From positions 1 through 64,000 of the forward strand of contig JAKBAM010000001.1 of the NCBI GenBank assembly GCA_021809105.1: a DNA stretch of 64,000 nt. Reading direction: 5' to 3'. Each line of letters begins with the position of its first letter. The first letter of the stretch is position 1. Below are positions 53,234-62,749 of the stretch, piece by piece. A program made the position numbers and the translations under genes. Origin of the DNA: Actinomycetes bacterium. Lineage in GTDB: Bacteria; Actinomycetota; Acidimicrobiia; Acidimicrobiales; Palsa-688. The notes under the pieces are model-generated. The model was not told where the DNA came from. It ran no database searches and was given only the letters and a program-made list of their open reading frames with translations.

Positions 53234-54208
53234 TCAGCCGAGGTCGAGTGACGCGAGGAAACCCAGGAGGATCTCGTTGACTTCCTTGGGACGCTCTTGT
53301 TGGACCCAGTGCCCGCACCCGGGGAGGATGTGGCTCCCTCGGAGGCCGGGCATCGTCGAGGGATAGCGGTCGATGGCCTTCTGTCCCCAACGGGTGGGCC
53401 CGTCCAGCTCGCCGCCGATGAACAGCGACGGCTGGGTGATGGGCGCTCGGTACCAGGCGGCTAGGTCTTCCCAGTCACGGTCGACGTTTCGATAACGGTT
53501 GAGCGGTCCTGCGAAACCGGTTCTCTCGAACTCGGCGGCGTAGGTATCAAGGTCCTCCTCGCTCAGCCATCCTGGCATCGCGTCGGGATAAACGAAGCGG
53601 TCCCGCAGCAGGCCGCCCGGACGGACCGTCGTGATCGTGCCCCCGTCACCAGCCCGCAACGACTGGCCCGAGGCGGCGACGTAGAACCCGTAGAGCCATG
53701 AGCGGACGTCCGGCTCGATCTCGCCCTCGGCCCGGCCGGGGGCCTGGAAGTACAGGATGTAGAACTCCTCCTCGCCACCCATGGCACGGAACCCGGCGGT
53801 GGGTACCACGTCGCCGCGAGGGCTGTAGGGCACGCTTAGAAGGGCCACGGCCGGGAAGCGGTCCGGCCGGAGCAATGCCGTATTGGCGGCGATCGGCGAA
53901 CCCCAGTCGTGACCCACGATCACGGCCTCCGCTAGGCCTAGAGCGTCGAGGAGCCCGACGTTGTCGGCAACGTGCTGGGTCATCCGGTAGGCGTCTACCG
54001 AAGTCGGAGCCGAGGATCGCCCGTAGCCGCGCACGTCCATGGCGATGGCGCGATAGCCGGCTGACGCCAGCGCCGGCAGCTGGTGGCGCCACGAGTACCA
54101 CGACTCCGGGAACCCGTGCACCAGGAGCACCGCCGGCCCGGTCCCCTCCTCCACCAGGTGGACGCGTATGCCATTGGACGAAACGACGCGGTGAGATCGG
54201 GTGGGCAT
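53234..54208 (-). CDS. alpha/beta hydrolase, epoxide hydrolase-like
   Basis: A 324-aa alpha/beta hydrolase from the ATG at 54206-54208. The oxyanion motif is [13 protein letters not shown] and the nucleophile is an Asp in [10 protein letters not shown], as in soluble epoxide hydrolases and haloalkane dehalogenases. Lid tyrosines ([16 protein letters not shown]), the acid in GGELDGPT and the His in [11 protein letters not shown] support an epoxide hydrolase. Substrate unknown. Divergent from the DUF255 gene (45 bases between starts). Confidence 0.9.
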   Translation of the reverse strand: MPTRSHRVVSSNGIRVHLVEEGTGPAVLLVHGFPESWYSWRHQLPALASAGYRAIAMDVRGYGRSSAPTSVDAYRMTQHVADNVGLLDALGLAEAVIVGHDWGSPIAANTALLRPDRFPAVALLSVPYSPRGDVVPTAGFRAMGGEEEFYILYFQAPGRAEGEIEPDVRSWLYGFYVAASGQSLRAGDGGTITTVRPGGLLRDRFVYPDAMPGWLSEEDLDTYAAEFERTGFAGPLNRYRNVDRDWEDLAAWYRAPITQPSLFIGGELDGPTRWGQKAIDRYPSTMPGLRGSHILPGCGHWVQQERPKEVNEILLGFLASLDLG

Positions 54209-54253
54209 CGATGCATTGTGCACCCGGATCTTGGGTGTCGCTACCGTGGCGGG

Positions 54254-56242
54254 GTGACGACCACCAACCGCCTAGCGCTGGAAACCAGCCCCTACCTACG
54301 CCAGCACGCCGACAATCCCGTGAACTGGTACCCGTGGGGCGAGGAGGCGTTCGCGGCTGCGAGGGAGCGCAACGTCCCGATCCTCCTGAGCGTCGGGTAC
54401 TCGGCCTGCCATTGGTGCCATGTGATGGCCCACGAGAGCTTCGAAGACGTGGCGACCGCAGCCGTGATCAACGAGCTCACGGTCCCGGTGAAGGTGGACC
54501 GGGAGGAGCGTCCAGATGTCGACGCCATCTACATGGAGGCGGTGCAGGCCGTAGCCGGCAGCGGCGGCTGGCCGATGACGGTGTTCCTGTTACCCGACGG
54601 CAAGCCGTTCTTCGGCGGGACGTACTTCCCGCGTGACCGCTTCGTGGAGCTGCTGCGCCGTATCGATGACGCGTGGCGGACCAATCGAGGCGGGCTGGAG
54701 GCGGATGCCTCACAACTGGCCGAGGCGGTGGTGAGGGGTACGGCCCTCCCGAGCCGGGGTTGGGCCGCCGGCGATGACGTTTCAGGTGGCGCCGACCTCG
54801 TCGCCTCCACTGCCGTCGCCCTCAGGGCCCGGCTGGATCACGAGTGGGGCGGCTTCGGGTCGGCGCCGAAGTTCCCCCAACCGGGAATGCTCGAGCTGCT
54901 CCTCCAGGCCTGGGGAGCCGGGGGCGATCCGGGCGTATTGGAAGCCGCCACGCTGACCCTCGATGCGATGGCGTGCGGTGGCATCTACGACCACCTCGGT
55001 GGCGGCTTCGCCCGATACGCCACTGATCGCCGCTGGCTGGTCCCCCACTTCGAGAAAATGCTCTACGACAACGCTCTCTTGGCCAGAGTGTACCTCCACG
55101 CCTGGCAGGCCACGGGCGCCGACCGCTACCGCCAGGTGGCCACCGAGACCATCGGGTACCTGCTCTCCGCGCCGATCCGCCAGCAAGGCGCCGGCTTCTC
55201 GTGCGCCGAGGACGCCGACAGCGAGGGCGTCGAGGGAAAGTTCTACGTCTGGTCCCTCGGCGAGTTGACGGATGTCGGAGGCTCGGAGGCCGCGGCCTGG
55301 TACGGGGCGACACCCGAAGGCAACTGGGAAGGCACCAACATCCTGTGGCGGCCGGTGCGGGGCGATCTGGCCCGCCCATCCGATGTCGAGGCCAGCCGAC
55401 TCGCGCTTCTCGCAGCCCGTTCGCAACGAACCCGACCAGCGTTGGACGACAAGGTGCTGACGGAGTGGAACGCCATGGCCGTCGCCACCCTGGCCGAGGC
55501 GGGAGCGGTACTCGACCGTCCCGACTGGGTGGGCGCCGCGGTCGAGGTAGCCGAGTTCCTCCTGGCGTCGCTGCGGCGCGGCGACGGCAGGTGGATGCGG
55601 TCGTGGCAAGCGGGGACCCGCTCCCGCCACCTGGCCTACGGAGCCGACTACGCCTGGTTGGTCGAGGCGTTCACCCGATTGGCCGAGGCGACCGGGCAGG
55701 CCAGGTGGATCGCCGAGGCTCGCGACGCCGCAGATCGCTTGGTCGATCTGTTCTGGGATGAGGCGGAGGGCGGCTTCCACACGACCGGCGGCGACGCCGA
55801 AGCGCTCATCGCCCGTCCGAAGGACAGCTACGACGGTGCTATTCCCTCCACCAATTCGGTTGCCACCTCGACGATGCTTCGCCTCGCCGCGCTCACAGGC
55901 GTCGAGGCCTACCGTCTAGTGGCCGATCGGGTCCTGGAGGTCATGGGTCCGGCCATGGTCAAGGTGCCCATCGCCTTCACCGGGCTGGTATCCGCAGCCG
56001 GGCTGTCTGAGGGGACCGTCGAGGTGGCCGTCTCGGGCAGCCGGCCCGATCTGGTGGCGGCCGCTCGGGCACCATACCGGCCTGAGCGGGTGCTGGCCTG
56101 GGGGGAGCCCTACGATTCCCCACTCTGGGAGGGACGCACCGGCCGGGGCCAGGAGGGGCTGGCGTTCGTGTGCCGCAACTACACGTGCTCTGCCCCGACC
56201 GGTGATGCCGCGACCGTCCGCGCCGCACTCGGCAACCGCTGA
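54254..56242 (+). CDS. DUF255 thioredoxin-domain protein (YyaL/SPATA20 family)
   Basis: A 662-aa cytoplasmic protein. The N-terminal DUF255 thioredoxin-like domain (about 1-170) has [21 protein letters not shown] and the CxxC Cys52-His-Trp-Cys55 in [16 protein letters not shown], followed by [23 protein letters not shown]. The rest is an alpha/alpha-barrel of six-hairpin glycosidase type ([46 protein letters not shown]). The GTG at 54254 is chosen. Function in bacteria is not established. Divergent from the epoxide-hydrolase-like gene. Confidence 0.94.
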   Translation: MTTTNRLALETSPYLRQHADNPVNWYPWGEEAFAAARERNVPILLSVGYSACHWCHVMAHESFEDVATAAVINELTVPVKVDREERPDVDAIYMEAVQAVAGSGGWPMTVFLLPDGKPFFGGTYFPRDRFVELLRRIDDAWRTNRGGLEADASQLAEAVVRGTALPSRGWAAGDDVSGGADLVASTAVALRARLDHEWGGFGSAPKFPQPGMLELLLQAWGAGGDPGVLEAATLTLDAMACGGIYDHLGGGFARYATDRRWLVPHFEKMLYDNALLARVYLHAWQATGADRYRQVATETIGYLLSAPIRQQGAGFSCAEDADSEGVEGKFYVWSLGELTDVGGSEAAAWYGATPEGNWEGTNILWRPVRGDLARPSDVEASRLALLAARSQRTRPALDDKVLTEWNAMAVATLAEAGAVLDRPDWVGAAVEVAEFLLASLRRGDGRWMRSWQAGTRSRHLAYGADYAWLVEAFTRLAEATGQARWIAEARDAADRLVDLFWDEAEGGFHTTGGDAEALIARPKDSYDGAIPSTNSVATSTMLRLAALTGVEAYRLVADRVLEVMGPAMVKVPIAFTGLVSAAGLSEGTVEVAVSGSRPDLVAAARAPYRPERVLAWGEPYDSPLWEGRTGRGQEGLAFVCRNYTCSAPTGDAATVRAALGNR

Positions 56243-56370
56243 ACAGTGGGTCCCCGAAGTGGTATCGAGCGCGGGTGGCCAGGCGCGCCGAACCTGCTCG
56301 GGGTCGATCCGCTAAGTTTTGGCGTTGAGTCCGCTGGGTATCCACCACCGGCGGACACTGACTCGCCACT

Positions 56371-57045
56371 ATGAGCATTGTGCCTGCAATCACCGCACCG
56401 GACTTTCAGGGTCTCGGCAAGGTCGTTCCCCGGCTTCTGGCCGCGCCTGGAACGACACTCGAGCTACTCGTGCTGGCCGCCGACGGCGGTCAGTGCGCTG
56501 GCGTCGACCTCGAGTCGGGAGCTCTTGTCCGGGCATGGTCTGCCGCGCCCTCCCCGGTGCCCCTCCAGGCCTACGACGTGGTCACTGTCACCCTCGCCGC
56601 CGACATCGACGCTGTCCCCGACCCCTCCGAGCCCGAAGCGCTGGTTTGTGAGGGTCCACCCGAGCCCGTAGGTAGGATCACCGGCCGGCGGGCGGAGCGC
56701 CTGCTCCGGCCCCTGATCCACCCTAGCGGTCACCCCCTGCTGGGCTTGCACGCCCCCGCCGTTCCGTTCTGGGAGCGCAGGGCAGATCACCCTTCGATTG
56801 CCCTAGTAGCACCCGAGGGAGCGATCCAGCTGCGTCGGGACGGCGGCTACCTGGCGTGCCGGTTCCCGTGGCAGGGCACCCTCAGGGAGTTGGCATGCCT
56901 AGATCGCCGCATCGCCGCCTCCATGGACCGAGCAGGCCAGTCGCGCCGTTTGGCCACGAAGGGCGATCGCCTGGTGATCGCACTGACCCCTCCCATTGAC
57001 GGCCACTGTCACAAGGTCGTCGAGGCAGTGCTCCCCCGACCCTGA
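56371..57045 (+). CDS. unrecognised cytoplasmic protein
   Basis: A 224-aa protein with no signal peptide or membrane span, mixed alpha/beta. Regions with internal regularity are TLELLVLAADGGQCAGVDLESGAL, then AERLLRPLIHPSG and a C-terminal KGDRLVIALTPPIDGHCHKVVEA. Codon usage matches the neighbours, the frame is fully open and the ATG at 56371 is plausible, so it is probably real. I cannot assign a family. The 128 bases before it carry no recognisable feature. Convergent with the next gene. Confidence 0.65.
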   Translation: MSIVPAITAPDFQGLGKVVPRLLAAPGTTLELLVLAADGGQCAGVDLESGALVRAWSAAPSPVPLQAYDVVTVTLAADIDAVPDPSEPEALVCEGPPEPVGRITGRRAERLLRPLIHPSGHPLLGLHAPAVPFWERRADHPSIALVAPEGAIQLRRDGGYLACRFPWQGTLRELACLDRRIAASMDRAGQSRRLATKGDRLVIALTPPIDGHCHKVVEAVLPRP

Positions 57046-57069
57046 CTCCGCCGGTCGGCAGAGTCTGTC

Positions 57070-57741
57070 TCAGGACCCGTAGCGAGCAGCGAGATCCTCG
57101 GCCATGCCCCAGCCGAAGGCGATGAGCACGTCGTGGCGCGCCGCGTCGAGCATGGCAAACAAGTCGGCGACATCCTCAGGCACCGACTCGGGCTTCGCCG
57201 CGGAGAAGTCGAACACTCCCGCCGCGGACCCGTCCCCGGTCACCACGAAGCTGCGGTCGTCGATGCGCCCCTCAGCCCCGAAGCGCTTGGCCAGGCGGCG
57301 GCTCCAGGCCCGCTCCTCGCCGGAAGGCTTGTGGCCAGGGCGGGGGCACACCTCCTCGAGACCCTTGAAGGCTCCGAATGCTCCAGCATCCACGAAACGG
57401 GTTCCGACCAGCACGTCTTCATCCGGGAAGGCCAGGACCGCCCGTCGAAACTGGTCTCCCGTGAGCGACTTGAGGATCTGATCGCGCTTCGACGTCCTCT
57501 TGACCGACGCCAGGCCCCAGAGCAGGCACGGCGTCCCGCCGATGCGCTCCAGGGTGCAGAACGAGAACCCCACGAGCTTGCCGCCATCGCGGACCTGGGT
57601 GATGAGGACCCAAGCTTCGGCCTGCTTGGACAGCAGGCCGATGTCGAACCCCGCGGGACCATCGGCGACGATGTCTGCCATGTCGGCTAGCTCTGTGTCC
57701 GCCAGCGCAGTGCAGTCCTTGGTGTCCACCTCGAACGTCAT
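57070..57741 (-). CDS. unrecognised protein, possible GNAT-like fold
   Basis: A 223-aa soluble protein. Residues 40-100 (AWVLITQVRDGGKLVGFSFC, LERIGGTPCLLWGLASV, KRTSKRDQILKSL) resemble the central strands of an acetyltransferase-like fold. The acetyl-CoA loop is not obvious, so activity is not claimed. Further conserved-looking stretches are AFPDEDVLVGTRF and GEERAWSRRLAKRFG. The ATG at 57739-57741 is clear. It lies upstream of the dnaE 3' end on the opposite side of a 25-base convergent gap with the preceding gene. Function unknown. Confidence 0.65.
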   Translation of the reverse strand: MTFEVDTKDCTALADTELADMADIVADGPAGFDIGLLSKQAEAWVLITQVRDGGKLVGFSFCTLERIGGTPCLLWGLASVKRTSKRDQILKSLTGDQFRRAVLAFPDEDVLVGTRFVDAGAFGAFKGLEEVCPRPGHKPSGEERAWSRRLAKRFGAEGRIDDRSFVVTGDGSAAGVFDFSAAKPESVPEDVADLFAMLDAARHDVLIAFGWGMAEDLAARYGS

Positions 57742-57784
57742 ACCGCTGCAACTCTCCTCACCACGTCGAGACTGGTCTCTAAGA

Positions 57785-60700
57785 TTAGGCGACCCCGGGC
57801 TCTCTGTTCCAAAGACAGCCCGGACCGAGGAGGACGCGCAGCTCCGCCAGGAGGCCAGTGGACGTCGTGACGTTGAAGTCAGGGGCGAGCCGGAGGACCT
57901 TGGTTCCTACGTGCAGGTACACCGCAGACGTGCCCTTGTGGTCGGCGAGAAGCCTCTTCAGTTGCTCGACGCGCTGCTCAGAGAGGGCGTTGATGGGCAC
58001 GTCGATGTGCAGGGGTTCTGCGCCGTGGAGGGTCAGCTCGGGACACTTGAGCTCCATGCAGATCAGCTTCGGCTGGTCGTCGCGGTTGTCGACCCGGCCC
58101 TTGACGCAAGCCACAGCGTCATCGGCAAGGAGGTGCCCGACGTCGAGCATCGTTCGTGGAAACACCCACACCTCTATCGACGACTGAAGGTCCTCCAAGG
58201 TGAAGGTGGCCATCAGCTCGCCCTTCTTCGTGTACTTGCGGGTCAATCCCGTGATGACCCCCCCGACCCAGCGAAGGTTGGCCCCACCCCCGAATCCGCT
58301 GTCGGAGGACGCGCCGGACTCCCGCAGGTCGGCAATGCTCACGTCGGCGTGCCGGGCCAAAGCGGCCTCGGCGCCGAGCAGTGGGTGATCGCTTATGTAG
58401 AGACCGAGCATCTCCTTCTCGAACGCCAGTCTCGCCGTCTTGTCGAACTCCTGGTCCGGGATGTCCACCCGCGCGTCGTCGAAAATCGCCACCCCGGCGT
58501 CTCCCCCCCCGGAGAGGCCGTCTCCGAAGAGACTCATCACCCCTTGCTCCCGCTCTCTTCGCCGAGCCAGGGTGCGGTCCACGATCTGCTCGAATACCAG
58601 GCACAGCCCCTGTCTCGGATGGCCCATGGCGTCGAAGCCACCGGCCTTGACAAGTGACTCGACCGTCCGCTTGTTGAGCACGACGGGGTCGACCCGGGCG
58701 CAGAAGGAGTAGAAGTCGTCGAAGGGGCCGTTGGCGTCACGCTCCGCCACGATTCGCTCCACCAGGCCCTCGCCGACGTTACGGATCGCCGCCAAGCCGA
58801 AGGTGATCGCCTGGCCACCCTCGGCGCTCTTGGTGGCAGCGAACTCTGACAGAGAGACGTTCACGTCGGGGACCTGGACCTCGATCCCCATGGTCCGGCA
58901 CTCGGCCAAGTACACCGCCGTCTTGTCCTTGTCGTCCTTCACGCTGGTCAGCAGCGCCGCTAGGTACTCCGCGGGGTGATGCGCCTTGAGCCAGGCCGTC
59001 TGGTAGCTCACGAAGCCGTAGCCGAAGGAGTGGGATTTGTTGAAGGCGTAGTCGGCGAACGGCTCTATCAGGTCGAACAACATCGTCCCTACCGCCTCGC
59101 CGTACCCTGTACCGGCGCAGCCTGCGACGAACTTGGCCCGTTCTCGCGCCATGATCTCCCGGACCTTCTTGCCGGCGGCCTTGCGCAGGTTGTCGGCTTC
59201 CTCGAGCGAGTACCCGGCGAACTTCTGGGCCAAGCGCATCATCTCCTCTTGGTAGATGCACAACCCGTAGGTGTCGCCGAGCACCTCGGCCATGTCTGGG
59301 TGCTGGTACTCGACCGGTTTTCGACCATTTTTGCGGTCGGCGTAGTCGTAGTGCATGTTGGCGGCCATCGGACCAGGGCGGTAGAGGGCGACGAGCGCCG
59401 CCACGTCCTCGAACGTGGTTGGGGCCAGAGACCGCATGAGGGCCCTCATATTGGCTCCCTCGAGCTGGAACACGCCGATCGAGTCACCCCGCTGCAGGAG
59501 CCCGAAGGTGGCCTCGTCGTCGAGGGGCACCCGATCTATGTCGGGCCGGCTACCGGTGCGGGCTTCGATGAGGTCCAGGGCTCGCTCGATGACCGAGAGG
59601 TTGCGAAGACCCAGGAAGTCCATCTTGAGCAGCCCGAGCTCCTCGACGCCATGCATCTCGTACTGGGTGACGATGGGGGCATCTTCGACGCGGCCACCCG
59701 CTTCGGGCTTGCGCTGGATCGGCAGGTACTCGGTCAGCGCGTCCGCGGAGATCACCACCGCCGCCGCGTGGATGCCGTCTTGGCGCCTCAGCCCCTCGAG
59801 GCCCTTGGCCACGTCTACGACCTTGGCTACGTCAGGGTCGGCTCCGTACATCTCGCGGAGCTCGGTCGCCACCTTGTACCCGTCGGCGTGCTTGGGGTGT
59901 TGGTCGAAGCACGCCCAAAGGGGCGTATCGCGGCCCATCACCAGGGGCGGCATGGCCTTGGCCACCCTGTCGCCGAGACTGTAGGGGTAGCCGAGCACCC
60001 GAGCAGCGTCGCGCACCGCCGCGCGGGCCTTGATCGTCGAGAAGGTGACGATCTGCGCCACGTGGTCCCACCCGTAGCGCTCAGCGGCGTAGCGGATCAT
60101 CTCCGAGCGGTATCTCTCGTCGAAGTCCATGTCGATGTCGGGCATCTGCTTGCGGCCCGGGTTGAGGAAGCGCTCGAAGAGCAGGTCGTACTGGATGGGA
60201 TCGAGATCGACGATGCGGAGGCAATAGGCCACGCAGCACCCGGCTGCGCTGCCCCGCCCGGGGCCGACGCGAATGCCCTTCTCGCGGGCGTGGCGGATGA
60301 GGTCCCAGACCACCAGGAAGTAGTCCGAGAAGCCCATCGACGATATGACGCCCAGCTCGTAGTCGAGCCGCTCCAGCACCACGCCGGGAAGCTCGTTGCC
60401 GTAGCGCTCCCTCGCTCCATCGGTGGCCAGCGCCCTCAGGTACGCGTCGGCGTCGGCGAAGCCCTCCGGACGAGGGAACGACGGCAACTTCGGCTTGCCG
60501 AAGTCGATGGTCACGTCGGCGCGCTCCGCTATCCAAAGCGTGTTGTCGCACGCCTCGGGATGGTCCCGGAATAGGTGCCGCATCTCGGCCGCGGTCTTCA
60601 GATAGTGCTCGTCGCCCTCGAACTTGAAGCGCTTGGGGTCGTCCATGGCGGACCCGGTCTGCACGCAGAGGAGGGCATCGTGGGCAACGGCATCCTCGCG

Positions 60701-61375
60701 CGCCGTGTAGTGACTGTCGTTGGTCGCCAGCAGGGGTGCCTTGATGCGCCGAGCAAGCTCGATGAGCTGCGGGTTGGTCTTGCGTTGCGCTTCCAGTCCG
60801 TGGTCCTGTAGCTCGACGAACAGGCTGTCTCGCCCGAAGATGTCCTGCAGGCGAGCCGCCAGCGTGGTGGCCTTCTCCTGGTCACCCTGCAGGAGGGCCT
60901 GGAGCACCACCCCCCCGAGGCAACCGGTCGTGGCAATGACACCGCCGTGGTACTGGGCCAGCATGTCCCAGTCGCAGCGTGGCTTCATGTAGTAGCCCTC
61001 GAGGTAGGCGTCGCTCGAGAGCTTGAGCAGGTTCTTGTAGCCGGGGTCGGTCTCGGCGAGCAGAGTCAGGTGGTAGTAGAGCTTCTGGCCGCCGTCTCCC
61101 TCGCCGCCGCCGTCGTCCACCCGGCCGCGGCGAGCGGGACGCTCATGGCGGGATTCCCTCGCCATGTACGCCTCCGTACCGATGATCGGCTTGACGCCTC
61201 GGTCCCTGGCCGCCTTGTAGAAGTCCAGTACGCCGTACATGTTGCCGTGATCGGTGATGCCGACCGCAGGCTGGCCGTCCGCAGCAGCCCGGGCGATAAC
61301 GTCGCCGATCCTGGCGGCGCCGTCGAGCATCGAGAATTCGGTGTGGGTGTGGAGATGGGTGAACGACGCCCCCAC
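57785..61375 (-). CDS. dnaE: DNA polymerase III alpha subunit (DnaE1)
   Basis: The replicative polymerase, 1196 aa. The PHP domain (1-280) keeps all expected metal ligands: His9, His11, Asp18, His in GITDHGNMYG, Glu in GTEAYM, His in YYHLTLLAE, Cys in TTGCLGG and Asp/His in NDSHYT. In mycobacteria this site does the proofreading. The catalytic core shows GPGRGSAAGCCVAY and PDIDMDFDERYR; the helix-hairpin-helix and OB-fold regions follow. The GTG at 61373-61375 is chosen: AGGAGG lies eight bases upstream and the protein then begins VGASFTHLHTHTEFS, as DnaE1 does. An upstream GTG at 61444 would add 23 non-matching residues. Confidence 0.98.
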   Translation of the reverse strand: MGASFTHLHTHTEFSMLDGAARIGDVIARAAADGQPAVGITDHGNMYGVLDFYKAARDRGVKPIIGTEAYMARESRHERPARRGRVDDGGGEGDGGQKLYYHLTLLAETDPGYKNLLKLSSDAYLEGYYMKPRCDWDMLAQYHGGVIATTGCLGGVVLQALLQGDQEKATTLAARLQDIFGRDSLFVELQDHGLEAQRKTNPQLIELARRIKAPLLATNDSHYTAREDAVAHDALLCVQTGSAMDDPKRFKFEGDEHYLKTAAEMRHLFRDHPEACDNTLWIAERADVTIDFGKPKLPSFPRPEGFADADAYLRALATDGARERYGNELPGVVLERLDYELGVISSMGFSDYFLVVWDLIRHAREKGIRVGPGRGSAAGCCVAYCLRIVDLDPIQYDLLFERFLNPGRKQMPDIDMDFDERYRSEMIRYAAERYGWDHVAQIVTFSTIKARAAVRDAARVLGYPYSLGDRVAKAMPPLVMGRDTPLWACFDQHPKHADGYKVATELREMYGADPDVAKVVDVAKGLEGLRRQDGIHAAAVVISADALTEYLPIQRKPEAGGRVEDAPIVTQYEMHGVEELGLLKMDFLGLRNLSVIERALDLIEARTGSRPDIDRVPLDDEATFGLLQRGDSIGVFQLEGANMRALMRSLAPTTFEDVAALVALYRPGPMAANMHYDYADRKNGRKPVEYQHPDMAEVLGDTYGLCIYQEEMMRLAQKFAGYSLEEADNLRKAAGKKVREIMARERAKFVAGCAGTGYGEAVGTMLFDLIEPFADYAFNKSHSFGYGFVSYQTAWLKAHHPAEYLAALLTSVKDDKDKTAVYLAECRTMGIEVQVPDVNVSLSEFAATKSAEGGQAITFGLAAIRNVGEGLVERIVAERDANGPFDDFYSFCARVDPVVLNKRTVESLVKAGGFDAMGHPRQGLCLVFEQIVDRTLARRREREQGVMSLFGDGLSGGGDAGVAIFDDARVDIPDQEFDKTARLAFEKEMLGLYISDHPLLGAEAALARHADVSIADLRESGASSDSGFGGGANLRWVGGVITGLTRKYTKKGELMATFTLEDLQSSIEVWVFPRTMLDVGHLLADDAVACVKGRVDNRDDQPKLICMELKCPELTLHGAEPLHIDVPINALSEQRVEQLKRLLADHKGTSAVYLHVGTKVLRLAPDFNVTTSTGLLAELRVLLGPGCLWNREPGVA

Positions 61376-61430
61376 GGTGGCCGCCTCCTGCTGGTTGGCT
61401 GCTCGGGCTGTATCAAAGTTGACAGCCGGA

Positions 61431-61454
61431 CGATCCACAGGCACCTGTGGACGA
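61431..61454. promoter_or_regulatory. inverted pair of DnaA-box-like sequences upstream of dnaE
   Basis: The plus strand holds CGATCCACA at 61431-61439 and the minus strand TCGTCCACA at 61446-61454 (8 of 9 to the actinobacterial consensus TTGTCCACA). Together they form the near-palindrome TCCACAGGCACCTGTGGA (61434-61451), centred about 67 bases upstream of the dnaE start. This would suit a DnaA or other dimeric regulator site. It is based on pattern matching alone. Confidence 0.45.
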
Positions 61455-61483
61455 CTTACAAAGCTGTCATTCCAACCGGAAGG

Positions 61484-62140
61484 CTACCCGACTGGGCCGT
61501 CCGGGGCCGCCGGTCGGATGGGACCATCGTCGTGATCGATGTCGAGGCGTATGTCGCCCGGGGCAACCATCCTGATGCCCACCCCGGCGTCATCTCCACT
61601 GGCATCGGGGGAGTGCTGGGCCGCGGGCTCAGTAGCGGCGGCAGCCACGTGGAGCTGGGCGGAGATGATCTTGTCCACCCTCCTCACGAGGTACAGCGAC
61701 GCCAGCGCCGCCGGGATCTCTGCGAAGGTAGCCAGCAGAACCGCCTGCACGAGATCGCCCGTCGTCGGGGCGGTAGTGATGTCGAACCAAGCGTCGACAA
61801 TGAGGAGCGTAGCGGTCGTCACCGCCGTCAGCTCCGCCTCGGGCCGGCGCCGGTATGCGAGCCATGAGGTGCGAGCCAGGGCCAGCACCAAGAAGCAGTC
61901 GAAGCCCACCCAGGCCAACCGATAATGGGTTGCGGTGGCGCGCCTGGGAAGGGTGAGGGCCAGGTAGACGACCCACGGGACCAGGCCGACCGCTACCACC
62001 ATGTAGACCTTGGGGGCCCAGCGCAACAGGCTGGCATCGGCCAACCAGCGGCTGCCGCCCTTCAGCGCCTCGGCTGGAACGCCGCCGCCGTCCCAGCCCG
62101 CCTCGTGGGCGCGGTGCTCGGGATCATCGCGCGAGAGCAC
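61484..62140 (-). CDS. polytopic membrane protein, function unknown
   Basis: A 218-aa protein. Four hydrophobic helices are visible: about 46-65 (VYMVVAVGLVPWVVYLALTL), 74-92, 104-121 (AVTTATLLIVDAWFDITTA) and 128-150. The N-terminus is soluble and charged, and the C-terminal 55 residues are Asp/Pro-rich and likely cytoplasmic. No transport or catalytic motif is recognised. It lies upstream of dnaE on the same strand with a 108-base gap that includes the DnaA-box-like pair. Confidence 0.75.
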   Translation of the reverse strand: MLSRDDPEHRAHEAGWDGGGVPAEALKGGSRWLADASLLRWAPKVYMVVAVGLVPWVVYLALTLPRRATATHYRLAWVGFDCFLVLALARTSWLAYRRRPEAELTAVTTATLLIVDAWFDITTAPTTGDLVQAVLLATFAEIPAALASLYLVRRVDKIISAQLHVAAAATEPAAQHSPDASGDDAGVGIRMVAPGDIRLDIDHDDGPIRPAAPDGPVG

Positions 62141-62176
62141 GTCCGGCTCGATGCGGGTGCGGCGCTCGGCGGTGCT

Positions 62177-62659
62177 TTAGAGGTATTGGCCGGGGCCGGT
62201 TACGGCGCGAGCGTCGTCACCGGGGGGCAGGCTGCGACGGCGCATCTCCTCCAATTGACCTCGCGCCGCCATCTGCTGGGCGAAGAGGGTCGCCTGGATC
62301 CCGTGGAACAGACCCTCGAGCCAACCGACGAGCTGGGCCTGGGCCACCCTCAGCTCACCTTCGCTGGGGATGGCCCCGGGAGAGAACGGTGACGTCACGC
62401 GAGCCAGCTCGTCTCGCAGGTCGGGCGAAAGGCCATCGGCCAACTCAGTCACCGATGTCTCGTAGATCTCCCGCAGCCTGGATCGCGACGCCTCGTCGAG
62501 AGGGGCCTGGCGGACCTCCTCCAAGAGCTGCTTGATCATCGAACCGATGCGCATGACCTTTGCCGGCTGCTCGACCGACTCCCTCGACTCGTCGCCGCCG
62601 GACCCCTCGGGCGGCTCCACGATCACCAGGTTGGGGGGGGTGGGACCTTCGGTAGCCAT
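62177..62659 (-). CDS. bpa: bacterial proteasome activator (Bpa/PafE)
   Basis: An ATP-independent ring-forming activator that opens the 20S proteasome gate. It has 160 aa. The family core is intact: EQPAKVMRIGSMIKQLLEEV, APLDEASRSRLREIY, ELRVAQAQLVGWLEGLFHGI and FAQQMAARGQLEEMR, and it ends in GQYL, the proteasome-docking tail. It matches mycobacterial PafE nearly motif by motif. The ATG at 62657-62659 gives MATEGPTPP. Its presence implies a Pup-proteasome system elsewhere in the genome. Confidence 0.97.
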   Translation of the reverse strand: MATEGPTPPNLVIVEPPEGSGGDESRESVEQPAKVMRIGSMIKQLLEEVRQAPLDEASRSRLREIYETSVTELADGLSPDLRDELARVTSPFSPGAIPSEGELRVAQAQLVGWLEGLFHGIQATLFAQQMAARGQLEEMRRRSLPPGDDARAVTGPGQYL

Positions 62660-62749
62660 GGGTCCCAGTCTGCCCGAACCGAGCAGCCAACGACGTCCCA
62701 ATCCACCGGCCGCCTCTCGGCAGTCGCGCCGGCCGAGAGCCGCCGTCCA

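Noticed and set aside
58976-60574. 532-residue frame opposite dnaE
   Set aside because: Lies wholly within dnaE, and its composition follows the antisense of the polymerase codons.
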